Source: Corynebacterium sp.
Lineage (GTDB): Bacteria > Actinomycetota > Actinomycetes > Mycobacteriales > Mycobacteriaceae
Length of the DNA: 36,773 bases
Assembly (NCBI RefSeq): GCF_030538285.1
Contig: NZ_JAUNUG010000030.1
Span: forward strand, 1-36,773
Direction of reading: 5' to 3'
This document shows, one piece after another, positions 27,701-36,773 of the stretch (position 1 is its first letter; each line of letters begins with the position of its first letter). The notes under the pieces are model-generated. The model saw only the letters and a list, made by a program, of their open reading frames with translations. It was not told the origin of the DNA and did not search any database. Position numbers and translations under genes: made by a program.

Positions 27701-28505
27701 CCTCATCACCACCCAAACGCATGACCGGGTACGGCCAGGGATTGAGGTGACCGTGGCGCTCCCACTCACGGGGATAACCGAGGGAAACCTCGATGTGTTT
27801 AATACCGGCGACTTCGGTGACGCCTGGCATATGCAGGTGACCGTAGATGACCGACTGCGCGTTATAACGCTCCGCCCACGTCCGCGTGTGGCGGGTACCG
27901 CACCACAAAGCGATCTCCGGGTGACGCATGACCAGGGTGGGCTCCTGTACGAGGGGCCAGTGGTTGATGAGGATGGTGGGGCCGTCGATAAGCGACAGAC
28001 GCTTGATGGAATACGCCAGACGATCCCAACACCACGCACGGACATCCACGAAAGGCGCGATGGCGAACTCGTCCGTCATCATGATCTGGCGATCATGCGC
28101 CGCCTTCACCGCCTGCTCCACCGTCATGCCGGGGCCGCGGAAGGAGTAGTCATACAGCGTGAAGAGAGGCACGAGAGTCACGCCGCCGAACGTCGGATAA
28201 GGATCCTCCGGAGTCAGCACATCGATCTCGCGGATCGCCTCCACCAGCTCCGTGTACTTCTCCCGACCCTGGTGACGATCAGTGGAGCGCGAGAAAAGCT
28301 CATGGTTGCCCGGCACCCAAATGACCTGCGCGAAACGCTGGCGAAGTTGGGAGAGAATGCGGACGACGAGGTCGGTGCGCTCGGCGACATCGCCGGCGAC
28401 GATAAGCCAGTCCGAGGGATCCTCGGGCTGGATCTCATCGATCCGCGCCGTATTCGCTTTCACGGCGCCGTGTAGGTCACTGACGGCCCACAGCGTTGTG
28501 CTCAT
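27693..28505 (-). CDS. pptH: Metallophosphoesterase, PptH-like phosphopantetheinyl hydrolase
   Basis: A 270-residue calcineurin-like phosphoesterase. Metal-binding motifs are SDLH (D10, H12), GDVAE (D39), GNHE (N67, H68), NHWPL, and GHLHMP near residue 220. In Mycobacterium tuberculosis the gene next to pptT encodes PptH, which removes 4'-phosphopantetheine from carrier proteins and so opposes PptT. The same adjacent, overlapping arrangement supports that role here, though the substrate is inferred. I chose the ATG at 28505 with AAGGAGG 5 nt upstream; a GTG two codons earlier is in frame. A second gene of this family lies at 33652-34437. Confidence 0.88.
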   Translation of the reverse strand: MSTTLWAVSDLHGAVKANTARIDEIQPEDPSDWLIVAGDVAERTDLVVRILSQLRQRFAQVIWVPGNHELFSRSTDRHQGREKYTELVEAIREIDVLTPEDPYPTFGGVTLVPLFTLYDYSFRGPGMTVEQAVKAAHDRQIMMTDEFAIAPFVDVRAWCWDRLAYSIKRLSLIDGPTILINHWPLVQEPTLVMRHPEIALWCGTRHTRTWAERYNAQSVIYGHLHMPGVTEVAGIKHIEVSLGYPREWERHGHLNPWPYPVMRLGGDEDA

Positions 28506-28530
28506 GCGCACCTCCTTCTCATGTATGTAA

Positions 28531-28545
28531 CCACAGGGGGTGTGG
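28531..28545. repeat. Short inverted repeat upstream of pptH
   Basis: CCACA-GGGGG-TGTGG has 5-bp perfect arms. It lies 26 nt before the pptH start codon, in the region where the promoter should be. It could be an operator, or chance. No strong -10/-35 pair is visible around it; TACATA (28530-28525 on the minus strand) is the best -10. Confidence 0.3.
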
Positions 28546-28591
28546 TGGTTTGGACGGTATGTCTTCGTTTAAGGGTAGGTGGGATGGTGGG

Positions 28592-28685
28592 CCCCTCGTT
28601 GTTTCCACGTGGATTTTCGCGGGGCGTCGCATTTTCCCAGTTCGTGAGCTGTGGCTGGTGGGATCGACGTGGGAACACCGAGGGG
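28592..28685. repeat. Imperfect 19-bp inverted repeat flanking 56 bp, downstream of fic
   Basis: CCCCTCGTTGTTTCCACGT (28592-28610) and the reverse complement of 28667-28685 match at 17 of 19 positions. The repeat begins 4 nt after the fic stop codon. The 56-bp interior codes for nothing I can recognise, and I see no target duplication at the ends. It could be the remains of a small MITE-like element or a long transcription-ending stem. The wider gap 28506-28689 holds no gene. Confidence 0.5.
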
Positions 28686-28689
28686 TGAG

Positions 28690-29337
28690 CTAGCTTATGG
28701 CGCGTCGGAGGACCTCAGCCAGGCGCTCATTGCTACCCGAGGCCTGGCTATGGAAACGCGCGCGGACAAATTCATCCTTGAAGGACTGGTCTGTTACGAA
28801 GAGCGTGTGATCCAGCGCGTGCCCCGCATGCACGCACAGCTGGGAGAAGAAGACGAACTGAGTCCGGGTATTGCCTTCCCGGAACGGGTGAATCACGTTG
28901 AGCTCACCTCAGATCTCCGCCAGCTCCGTGACAAATGTGTCGCCGGTTAGCCCACGGAGGGCATCCTTTTCGGCCAACAACCTGAACTGGCGCTCGACGG
29001 CCCTCCTGAGCTCAGGCCCCGCAGGGTAGTAGGCGTAGCCGTTCTTCGTCATGAACCGGTCGACAGGGGCAACACGCTCCTCCCCTGCCCAGTCGTAAAC
29101 ATCCTGGAAGATGTAGCTGTGAAGGGCTTTGAGGTGGGCATAGTCGAAACTGCCCTGGATAGGGTTCGCAGCTAGTTGAGATAAACGAAAAGAGGTCAGG
29201 CTCGATTCCAGTTGCTCGAGGGCAGCCGGGTTCGGCTCACCGTAGGGATGCCCTGGTCGGGAGAGTTTGTTCCTCAACACAGAAGTACCTGGGATGAAAT
29301 AGTCATCCCAGGTACGGAAGGTGGGCTTCTTAGACAT
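28690..29337 (-). pseudogene. fic: Fic-family toxin gene interrupted by an in-frame TGA
   Basis: The frame from the ATG at 29337 to the stop at 28690 would encode about 214 residues, apart from a TGA at codon 143 (28911-28909). The reading frame on both sides is the same, and the sequence continues as LNVIHPFREGNTRTQ directly after it. The Fic motif HPFREGNTR (codons 150-158) is complete, so the stop truncates the protein just before its active site. Fic enzymes transfer AMP to target proteins. Upstream family features such as SFDYAHLKALHSYIFQDVYDWAGE are intact. The ATG overlaps the antitoxin stop by 1 nt (TGATG). It is probably a recent nonsense mutation; sequencing error or readthrough are alternatives. 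Confidence 0.85.
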
Positions 29338-29534
29338 CAACGTTGAATGAGCTCGCGCAATGCAGCCACGACCTCGTGATCGTCGAGTTCTTCTCGTGCG
29401 GCCTGTGCCAGTATCGCGCGCATACGCGGGTCAGTAACCTCATGCCCTGCCGCGGCGAGGGCCGCATCCGCGAACTCCATGCGACGGGAGACTTCCTCAT
29501 TGGTGACCAGGGGAATGATGGACGACTGAGTCAT
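29337..29534 (-). CDS. VbhA-like antitoxin of a Fic toxin-antitoxin pair
   Basis: A 65-residue helical protein upstream of and coupled to fic. The pattern (MEFADAALAAAGHEVTDPRMRAILAQAAREELDDHEVVAALRELI) matches the VbhA family: two or three helices, with a short helix and a turn rich in Gly and Pro. In VbhA the inhibitory helix carries an S/TxxxE(G/N) motif that blocks ATP in the Fic active site. Here the equivalent stretch reads AALAAAGHE, so the motif is not obvious. AGGAGG precedes the ATG at 29534. The antitoxin appears intact although its partner is broken. Confidence 0.75.
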   Translation of the reverse strand: MTQSSIIPLVTNEEVSRRMEFADAALAAAGHEVTDPRMRAILAQAAREELDDHEVVAALRELIQR

Positions 29535-29556
29535 GGTGTTGCCCTCCTCTCAAGCT

Positions 29557-29580
29557 TGGGCTAATCCTAGCAAAAGCCCA
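29557..29580 (-). promoter_or_regulatory. Promoter and operator-like palindrome of the antitoxin-fic pair
   Basis: TGGGCT and AGCCCA (29557-29562, 29575-29580) form an inverted repeat with a 12-nt centre. On the minus strand the centre contains TAGGAT (29569-29564), a good -10 element. A -10 centred in a palindrome is a typical self-repressed promoter layout. The same palindrome could also be a weak hairpin downstream of the transporter gene. Confidence 0.45.
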
Positions 29581-29589
29581 GTTCAACGT

Positions 29590-30876
29590 CTATGCCGCGA
29601 CGGTTGCCCACCGCATCGAGTTGAAGCGCCAGACGACCGCGATAAGGCGGATGACGATGAAGGCGAGGAGGCCACACCAGATGCCGGTGAGGCCGGCGTC
29701 GAGAAGCAAGGACAACCAGACACCGGGAAGGAAACCGAAAAGCACCGAGATGATCGTGATGGTGCGCAGGAACGCGGCGTCGGAGGCGCCGAGGAGGACG
29801 CCGTCGAGGGCAAAGACGACGCCGCCGAGGATGATCATGACGATCATGATCCACCAGGGCCCGGAGATGGCGTCGAGGACACCGGCGTCCGAGGAGAAGA
29901 TCCGGGGAATGAAGGCCGCGCCGAGGGCGAATACCCCGCCGAGGGCCGAAGCGAAGATGAGCGAGTAGAGCGTGACCTTGCGGCCGACGTCCCGGGCGAC
30001 CTCGATGGTGCCCTTGCCGAGGGCGGCGCCGGTGAGCGCCTGGGCGGCGATGGCGAGGGAATCGAGGACCAGGGTGATGATGTTCCACAGCTGCAGCAGG
30101 ATCTGGTGGGCGGCGAGTGACGCCGTGCCGAAGCGTGCGGCGACGGCGGCCGCGGAGATGAACGCGATCTGGAAGGACAGGGAGCGCAGGATGAGGTCGC
30201 GGCCCATGACGAGCTGGCGTTTCATGATCTCCCAGCGGGGGCGCCAGGAGCCATTGTGCTCGCGGCCTAAAGCCAGGAGGAAGAGTGTGGAGGTGATCGT
30301 GATGCCCACGACGTTGGCCATCGCGGAGCCGGGCAGGCCGTAGAGCCCGACGAGGATGGGGATGAGGATCGCCCCGGGGATGACCCCGGCGAGTGTGTAC
30401 CAGAGCGGGCTGCGGGTGTTCTGCACGCCGCGCAGCCAACCGTTGCCCGCCATGATGATGAGGGTGAGGGGGATGGCGATCGACTCGATACGGATCCACG
30501 TGGCGGCAGCCGCGGCGATCTCCGGGTCACCGGTGAGCCACTGGCCGATGTGGGTGGCGAGGGCGAAGACGATGGCGGCCAGTGTCAGCCCCACGGCAAG
30601 TCCCACCCAGGTGGCCTGGACTCCCTCTGCGACGGCGTCGGCACGCCGGCCGGAACCGTAGAGGCGGGAGGCGCGCGCGGTGGTGCCGTAGGAGAGGAAC
30701 GTCAGCTGGGTGGTCACCGTCGACTGGACGGTGGTGCCCACAGCGAGGGCGGCGAGTTCGAAGGCTCCGAGGCGCCCGACGACGGCGGTATCAAGCAGCA
30801 GGTAGAGCGGGGTGGCAGAGAGAACGCCGAGCGCCGGGAGCGCCAGGGCGAAGATCTGCCGGGCGGAGACGGTCAC
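29590..30876 (-). CDS. dinF: MATE-family efflux transporter, DinF type
   Basis: A 428-residue integral membrane protein with about 12 hydrophobic segments spread over its length, as in MATE drug/cation antiporters. The N-terminus (FALALPALGVLSATPLYLLLDTAVVGRLG) has the family pattern of a first helix followed by a conserved VDTAxVGxLG-like loop. The second half repeats it (SFQIAFISAAAVAARFGTASLAAHQIL). Mycobacteria carry a dinF homologue at the same place, behind the DHH gene. The GTG start overlaps the nrnA stop by 4 nt (GTGA). The substrate cannot be inferred. Confidence 0.93.
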   Translation of the reverse strand: MTVSARQIFALALPALGVLSATPLYLLLDTAVVGRLGAFELAALAVGTTVQSTVTTQLTFLSYGTTARASRLYGSGRRADAVAEGVQATWVGLAVGLTLAAIVFALATHIGQWLTGDPEIAAAAATWIRIESIAIPLTLIIMAGNGWLRGVQNTRSPLWYTLAGVIPGAILIPILVGLYGLPGSAMANVVGITITSTLFLLALGREHNGSWRPRWEIMKRQLVMGRDLILRSLSFQIAFISAAAVAARFGTASLAAHQILLQLWNIITLVLDSLAIAAQALTGAALGKGTIEVARDVGRKVTLYSLIFASALGGVFALGAAFIPRIFSSDAGVLDAISGPWWIMIVMIILGGVVFALDGVLLGASDAAFLRTITIISVLFGFLPGVWLSLLLDAGLTGIWCGLLAFIVIRLIAVVWRFNSMRWATVAA

Positions 30877-31826
30877 TGCTGGGCGAGCTCCAGAAGAAGC
30901 GCTTTCCTGGCTTCGGCGGCAGTGCCGTGGAAGGTGTAGCCGGCCGCCGGGATATGCCCGCCGCCGCCGAGTGCCACCGCGATACGCGAGACATCCATCG
31001 CGTTGGAGCGCAGCGACACATGCCAGACACCGGGGACCGACTCCTTGAACACGGCGCCCAGGTCCGTGCCGTCGAGGGAGCGGACGAAATCGACCAAACC
31101 CTCCACAGCTGGCAGGGATCCGGTCTGCACGAGGACATGATCAGCGATGATGAGCGCCAGGTGGTGCTCCCCCGCCGCGTGGACTTCCACGCTGGCGAGG
31201 GCGCGGCCGATCATGCGCAGATCCGCGACGGAACCGGAATCGAGGAGATCGACGGCGATGGCGCGGACGTCGAGACCCGTGTCCATGAGGCGTGCCGCGA
31301 AGGTGTGCATCGCGGGGCTGCCCCAGCGGAAGCTGCCGGTATCGGTGAGCAAGCCCGCGTACAGCGCGTGCGCGATGGGCGGCTCGAGTGTGATATCCAT
31401 GAGCTCGAAAAGTCGGCCGAGGACCGTGGTGGTGGACTCGGCGTTGAAATCCAGCAGGTTGACGCGGCCGAAACCCTCGTTGGAGGAATGATGGTCGATG
31501 ACCACGGTATCCTCCGCCCGAGCGGCGATCGCCCCGGCCAGGGTGCCGGTGCGGTCAATGGAACCGCAGTCGACGGTGATGATGAGGTCCACTTCCGGGA
31601 GATGATCCACCAGCTGGATCTCCCGCGCGCCGGGAATAGTGAGCAGGTTCTCGGCGAAGGGATCAGCCTGGCCGATAAGGCCCACGGCCTGCTTGCCCAA
31701 CTGCCGCAGGGCCCCGACGGTGGCACACACAGAGCCGATGGCATCAGCATCCGGGCGCACGTGACCGATCACGGCCACGGAATCGGCCGCGGCGATGGCA
31801 CGCGCAGCCTCGGAGTATGAGTGCAC
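30873..31826 (-). CDS. nrnA: DHH/DHHA1 phosphoesterase, NrnA-like (oligoribonuclease / pAp or cyclic-dinucleotide phosphodiesterase)
   Basis: A 317-residue soluble enzyme. The DHH domain has GHVRPDADAIGS (about 21-32), VDCGS and VIDHHSSN with the family-naming DHH triplet. The C-terminal DHHA1 domain ends with the RNA-binding GGGGHIPAAG. In mycobacteria the gene at this place (Rv2837c) degrades short RNAs, pAp and linear products of cyclic dinucleotides; the same role is likely. The start is a GTG whose first base is the last base of the rbfA stop (TAGTG), so it is coupled to rbfA. Confidence 0.93.
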   Translation of the reverse strand: MHSYSEAARAIAAADSVAVIGHVRPDADAIGSVCATVGALRQLGKQAVGLIGQADPFAENLLTIPGAREIQLVDHLPEVDLIITVDCGSIDRTGTLAGAIAARAEDTVVIDHHSSNEGFGRVNLLDFNAESTTTVLGRLFELMDITLEPPIAHALYAGLLTDTGSFRWGSPAMHTFAARLMDTGLDVRAIAVDLLDSGSVADLRMIGRALASVEVHAAGEHHLALIIADHVLVQTGSLPAVEGLVDFVRSLDGTDLGAVFKESVPGVWHVSLRSNAMDVSRIAVALGGGGHIPAAGYTFHGTAAEARKALLLELAQQ

Positions 31827-32254
31827 TAGTGATCCTTGTACGGGTTCGCGTCACCGGCGGGCTTGGCGTTGGCCTTGAGCTTGGCCAGCTCCTCATCGCG
31901 CGCACGGGCGCGGGCGAGCAGCTCCTCCATGTGCGCGGAAGCCTCCGGCACCGTGTCCACCTCAAACGACAGGGTCGGGGTGAAACGGACACCGAGCTGA
32001 TCGCCGACGATCTTGCGCAGCTGGCCACGAGCACGGTGCAGGGCCTCGGCGGCCTCGTCATAATCCGGCTCATCCTCGATGGAACGACCACGGACCGTGT
32101 AGAAGACGGTGGCGTCATGCAGATCGCCGGTGACCCGGGTATCGGTGACAGTGACCAGCTCCAGGCGACGGTCCTTCACCTCACGTTCGATAGCGGAAGC
32201 CACGATCGTCTGGATGCGCTTGGCCAGGCGGGCGGCGCGGGCGTTGTCAGCCAT
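31826..32254 (-). CDS. rbfA: Ribosome-binding factor A
   Basis: A 142-residue single KH-domain protein that matures the 5' end of 16S rRNA and the 30S subunit. It starts [28 protein letters not shown]. The central part contains [46 protein letters not shown], which carries the family signature. The basic, Lys/Ala-rich C-terminal tail ([18 protein letters not shown]) is usual in actinobacteria. I chose the ATG at 32254, preceded by AAGGAG at 7 nt. The longer frame upstream is non-coding. In relatives rbfA directly follows infB; here two extra genes have come between them. Confidence 0.96.
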   Translation of the reverse strand: MADNARAARLAKRIQTIVASAIEREVKDRRLELVTVTDTRVTGDLHDATVFYTVRGRSIEDEPDYDEAAEALHRARGQLRKIVGDQLGVRFTPTLSFEVDTVPEASAHMEELLARARARDEELAKLKANAKPAGDANPYKDH

Positions 32255-32292
32255 GTCGGTCTCCTTGAGTCCGGGTGCAAGTACGACGTCCC

Positions 32293-32298
32293 ATTCTA
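32293..32298 (-). promoter_or_regulatory. Probable -10 element of rbfA
   Basis: TAGAAT on the minus strand (32298-32293) with a leader of about 30-35 nt to the rbfA ATG. There is no convincing -35. A separate rbfA promoter makes sense because the upstream ATPase gene is not a usual member of this operon. Confidence 0.35.
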
Positions 32299-32312
32299 CC
32301 CCTGGTGGACTC

Positions 32313-33584
32313 TCAAGGGCCGAGGGCGGTGATGGGAACGACGAAGACGCCGTCGGGGCGTCGATAAGCAACCCCCGTGGGAACAATAATGACCAGAGCC
32401 TGCGGCTCTCCCACCCGGGAAGTGTCGACAGTATCGGCAAATCTGAGGAGGTTGCGGGCTGCTGATTCAATCGCGTCATCGGCACCCATTTTCACCTCAA
32501 AAGCAGCCCAGCTACCGTCTCGCTTCTCCACCACCGCATCCACCTCTAACCCGTTGGAGTCGCGGTAGTGAAAAACAGCGGCATCTGTTGCCTGCGCATA
32601 GACCCGAAGGTCGCGGATAACCATAGACTCAAAAAGAAGACCGGTATATCGGAGGTCCGCCAGCAGCTTCGAGACCCCAGCGCCAAGCGCCGCCACCGCC
32701 AGCGACGGGTCAACGAACACTCGCTTCGGCGCAGTGCGTAGCTGAGCCTTCGACCGGAGATGAGTGTTCCAGGCTGGAAGATCCTCAACAATATGGAGAC
32801 GCTCCAAGGCGGCGTGGTACTCGGCCACCGTTCCCCTGTCCATGGAACCCTCAGCCCCGCCAGCATCCGTGGCAATCGCTTGCAGGCTCGCCTTCGTCGC
32901 CACATGCCTCGCCAACGACGCCACCATCCTCCGTACCAACTGCGGATTACGTCGACGCCCGCTGACCAGCTCCACATCGACCTCACACACCTGATCAAGG
33001 TAAGCACTATTGATAAGCGCGGCATCCTCCACGGTGACATCGACGGAACCCGGCCACCCGCCGATGACCAATCGCTCGACCACATCAACCACCCCAAGCT
33101 CGGCTCCCACCCCGGGACCAAACCCCTCTGCCATAAGCTCCGCCAACGACACGGCCCCGGTGGAGTGTCCGGATTCGAACAACGTCATTGGGCGCATCTG
33201 CAGCACAGCAACGCGGCCTGCACCCGAATGCCTGTTGACGTCGTCATTGGGAACAGACGATCCCGTAAGAATGAATTGCCCGGATAAGGATCGGCGCTCG
33301 TCCACGGCATGCCTGACCAAGTTCCATAAGTGCGGAACAACCTGCCACTCATCAATCAACCTCGGCGTATCACCGACAAGAGTCTGCTCAGGAAGCACTT
33401 CAGCCATCGTGCGCGCGTTCGCATCCTTATCCAGACGAACCACGCTCGCCGCGTGTTGGAGAGCCGTGGCGGTCTTTCCACTGGCCTTAGGTCCCTCAAT
33501 GAGAACGGCACCCATCACACCCAAATAGCGGTCAAGGAGACCGTCGAGAACGCGGGGCCGATACTCGGCATTAATGCTGGTCAT
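32313..33584 (-). CDS. AAA_14/DUF4143 ATPase
   Basis: A 423-residue protein. The N-terminal P-loop ATPase has Walker [10 protein letters not shown] (30-38, Lys37) and a Walker B in PRLIDEWQ. The C-terminal DUF4143 half contains [30 protein letters not shown], which has the D...E-x-K layout of a PD-(D/E)XK nuclease-like fold. These proteins are widespread, often occur as lone accessory genes, and have no settled function. The ATG at 33584 lacks a Shine-Dalgarno; TACTGT lies 7 nt before it, so the transcript may be leaderless. GC looks slightly lower than the flanking genes. Placed between pptH2 and rbfA it interrupts the infB-rbfA pair, so it is probably an insertion. Confidence 0.9.
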   Translation of the reverse strand: MTSINAEYRPRVLDGLLDRYLGVMGAVLIEGPKASGKTATALQHAASVVRLDKDANARTMAEVLPEQTLVGDTPRLIDEWQVVPHLWNLVRHAVDERRSLSGQFILTGSSVPNDDVNRHSGAGRVAVLQMRPMTLFESGHSTGAVSLAELMAEGFGPGVGAELGVVDVVERLVIGGWPGSVDVTVEDAALINSAYLDQVCEVDVELVSGRRRNPQLVRRMVASLARHVATKASLQAIATDAGGAEGSMDRGTVAEYHAALERLHIVEDLPAWNTHLRSKAQLRTAPKRVFVDPSLAVAALGAGVSKLLADLRYTGLLFESMVIRDLRVYAQATDAAVFHYRDSNGLEVDAVVEKRDGSWAAFEVKMGADDAIESAARNLLRFADTVDTSRVGEPQALVIIVPTGVAYRRPDGVFVVPITALGP

Positions 33585-33600
33585 GAATACGACAGTACCA

Positions 33601-33645
33601 CTAACCCGCAACTTATGGGGTTTCTAACCCGCAGTTTGTGGATTT
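33601..33645. repeat. Two tandem 22-23-bp direct repeats upstream of the DUF4143 ATPase gene
   Basis: CTAACCCGCAACTTATGGG (from 33601) and CTAACCCGCAGTTTGTGGA (from 33624) agree at 15 of 19 bases and follow each other head to tail. They fill the promoter region of the ATPase gene and lie just after the stop of the pptH paralogue. They are either tandem binding sites for a regulator, possibly the ATPase's own, or an insertion footprint. Confidence 0.6.
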
Positions 33646-33651
33646 CTCGCC

Positions 33652-34437
33652 CTATGCCCGCAACGCTGGCAGCGGCCAAGCGCGACGTGGCATGCGGGTC
33701 TGCTCGAAGGGGTAACCGAGGGAGACATCGACGTGCGGCACGCCATCGACGACGATCTCCTCGGGCATGTGCAGGTGGCCGTGGATAACGCCGACGGCCC
33801 GGTAGTCACGGGCGAAGTCCCGCGTCAGGGTGGTCCCGCACCACAGGGCCATCTCCGGCTGGCGCATACGCCGGGTGGGTTCGACCACCAGGGGCCAGTG
33901 GTTGACCAATAACGTGGGACCCGCGACGGCCTTCAGCCGCGCGCGCGAGTAGGCGACACGTTCCGCGCACCACGCCTCCACGTCAACGAAAGGGGCGATG
34001 AACAGTTCGTCGTCGAGGGTGGCGCGGCGGGCGCGGGCGTCGATAAGCGCGTCAACGGCGGTGACGCCTGCGGGCCGGAACGAATAGTCGTACAGCGTGA
34101 ACAGCGGTGCGATCGTGACCTCCCCGAATACGGGGAAGGGGTCTTCGGGGGTGTCGACGCCGACGTCGCGAAGCAACTCCACGAGGTGCTCATAGCGCGC
34201 CCGGCCCCGGTAGCGATCAGCAGGGCGCGCGAACAGCTCGTGGTTGCCGGGGCACCAGATCACCCGCGCAAAACGCCGCCGGAGACGGGCGAGAGTTTCG
34301 ACCACCAGGTCAATACTCTCGGCCACGTCTCCGGCGACGATAAGCCAATCACCTTCCCCGCCCGCGAGGCGCTCGACGCGCTCGCGGTTGGCGGGGAAGG
34401 TGACGTGTAGGTCCGACACGGACCACAGGGTGCTCAT
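33652..34437 (-). CDS. Second PptH-like metallophosphoesterase
   Basis: A 261-residue paralogue of the protein at 27693-28505. All metal-site motifs are present: SDLH (D9, H11), GDVAE (D37), GNHE (N65, H66), NHWPL and GHLHMP. The two share long identical stretches such as WLIVAGDVAE, LFTLYDYSF, IAPFVDVEAWC-like and NHWPLV. The C-terminal ends differ. The ATG at 34437 has AAGGTG just upstream and stands 11 nt after the infB stop, so the gene is co-transcribed with infB. Whether it acts on phosphopantetheine or another phosphoester is unknown. Mycobacteria have only the copy next to pptT at the corresponding position, so this copy is a lineage-specific duplication or transfer. Confidence 0.88.
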   Translation of the reverse strand: MSTLWSVSDLHVTFPANRERVERLAGGEGDWLIVAGDVAESIDLVVETLARLRRRFARVIWCPGNHELFARPADRYRGRARYEHLVELLRDVGVDTPEDPFPVFGEVTIAPLFTLYDYSFRPAGVTAVDALIDARARRATLDDELFIAPFVDVEAWCAERVAYSRARLKAVAGPTLLVNHWPLVVEPTRRMRQPEMALWCGTTLTRDFARDYRAVGVIHGHLHMPEEIVVDGVPHVDVSLGYPFEQTRMPRRAWPLPALRA

Positions 34438-34448
34438 GCACCTTGAGG

Positions 34449-36773
<2,325 letters not shown>

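Noticed and set aside
27701-28045. Long N-terminal extension of pptT
   Set aside because: It is the shadow of the pptH coding sequence; PptT alignment length and the ribosome site favour 27700.
28909-28911. TGA in fic as a selenocysteine codon
   Set aside because: No SECIS-like hairpin is evident directly after the TGA, no selenium genes are in view, and Fic proteins are not known selenoproteins.
32255-32485. N-terminal extension of rbfA
   Set aside because: Proline/serine-rich, non-conserved, and the family N-terminus [14 protein letters not shown] begins at 32254 behind AAGGAG.

Overview
The window is a high-GC actinobacterial chromosome segment, most likely from Corynebacterium (order Mycobacteriales). 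The basis is gene content and order: pnp, rpsO, a nucleoside hydrolase gene, ribF, truB, pptT/pptH, dinF, a DHH phosphoesterase gene (nrnA-like), rbfA and infB. This is a conserved RNA-processing and translation-initiation neighbourhood. No organism name can be proved from sequence alone. Both window edges cut a gene: pnp loses its 3' part at the left edge and infB loses its 5' part at the right edge.

Layout. (1) 1-2330: pnp and rpsO read leftward. A ParDE toxin-antitoxin pair on the opposite strand sits between them, in a short region with three palindromes. (2) 2485-23270: a defence island of about 20.8 kb lies between rpsO and the ribF operon. It holds an unrecognised leftward gene (2485-3159), a complete type 2 BREX (Pgl) operon in the order pglW-pglX-pglY-pglZ-brxD-brxHI (3411-20929), and a convergent, AT-richer gene for an RloC-like protein with ABC-ATPase, zinc-hook and candidate anticodon-nuclease parts (20946-23270). 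I see no integrase, transposase or WYL/BrxR-type regulator in the island. (3) 23356-25973: a leftward operon of ribF, a nucleoside hydrolase gene and an unrecognised conserved-looking gene, divergent from truB with only 30 bp between the start codons. (4) 26898-27043: between truB and pptT lies a promoter-like element followed by a strong terminator hairpin, which could be a small RNA gene. (5) 27044-36773: a long leftward series. It contains infB, a second pptH-like gene, a DUF4143 ATPase gene, rbfA, nrnA, a MATE transporter gene, a VbhA/Fic pair whose fic gene is split by an in-frame TGA, pptH and pptT.

How the genes fit together. The six BREX genes overlap or lie 1-2 nt apart, so they are almost certainly one translationally coupled operon: kinase, methyltransferase, ATPase, phosphatase, ATPase and helicase. 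The RloC-like protein would be a second layer that acts on tRNA rather than DNA. PptT attaches 4'-phosphopantetheine to carrier proteins, and PptH-type enzymes remove it. The window has the usual overlapping pptH-pptT pair plus an unusual second PptH-like gene directly behind infB.

The most interesting points are the unrecognised gene beside BREX-2, the BREX-2/RloC pairing, the mosaic specificity region of PglX, the duplicated PptH, the broken Fic toxin and the candidate small RNA.
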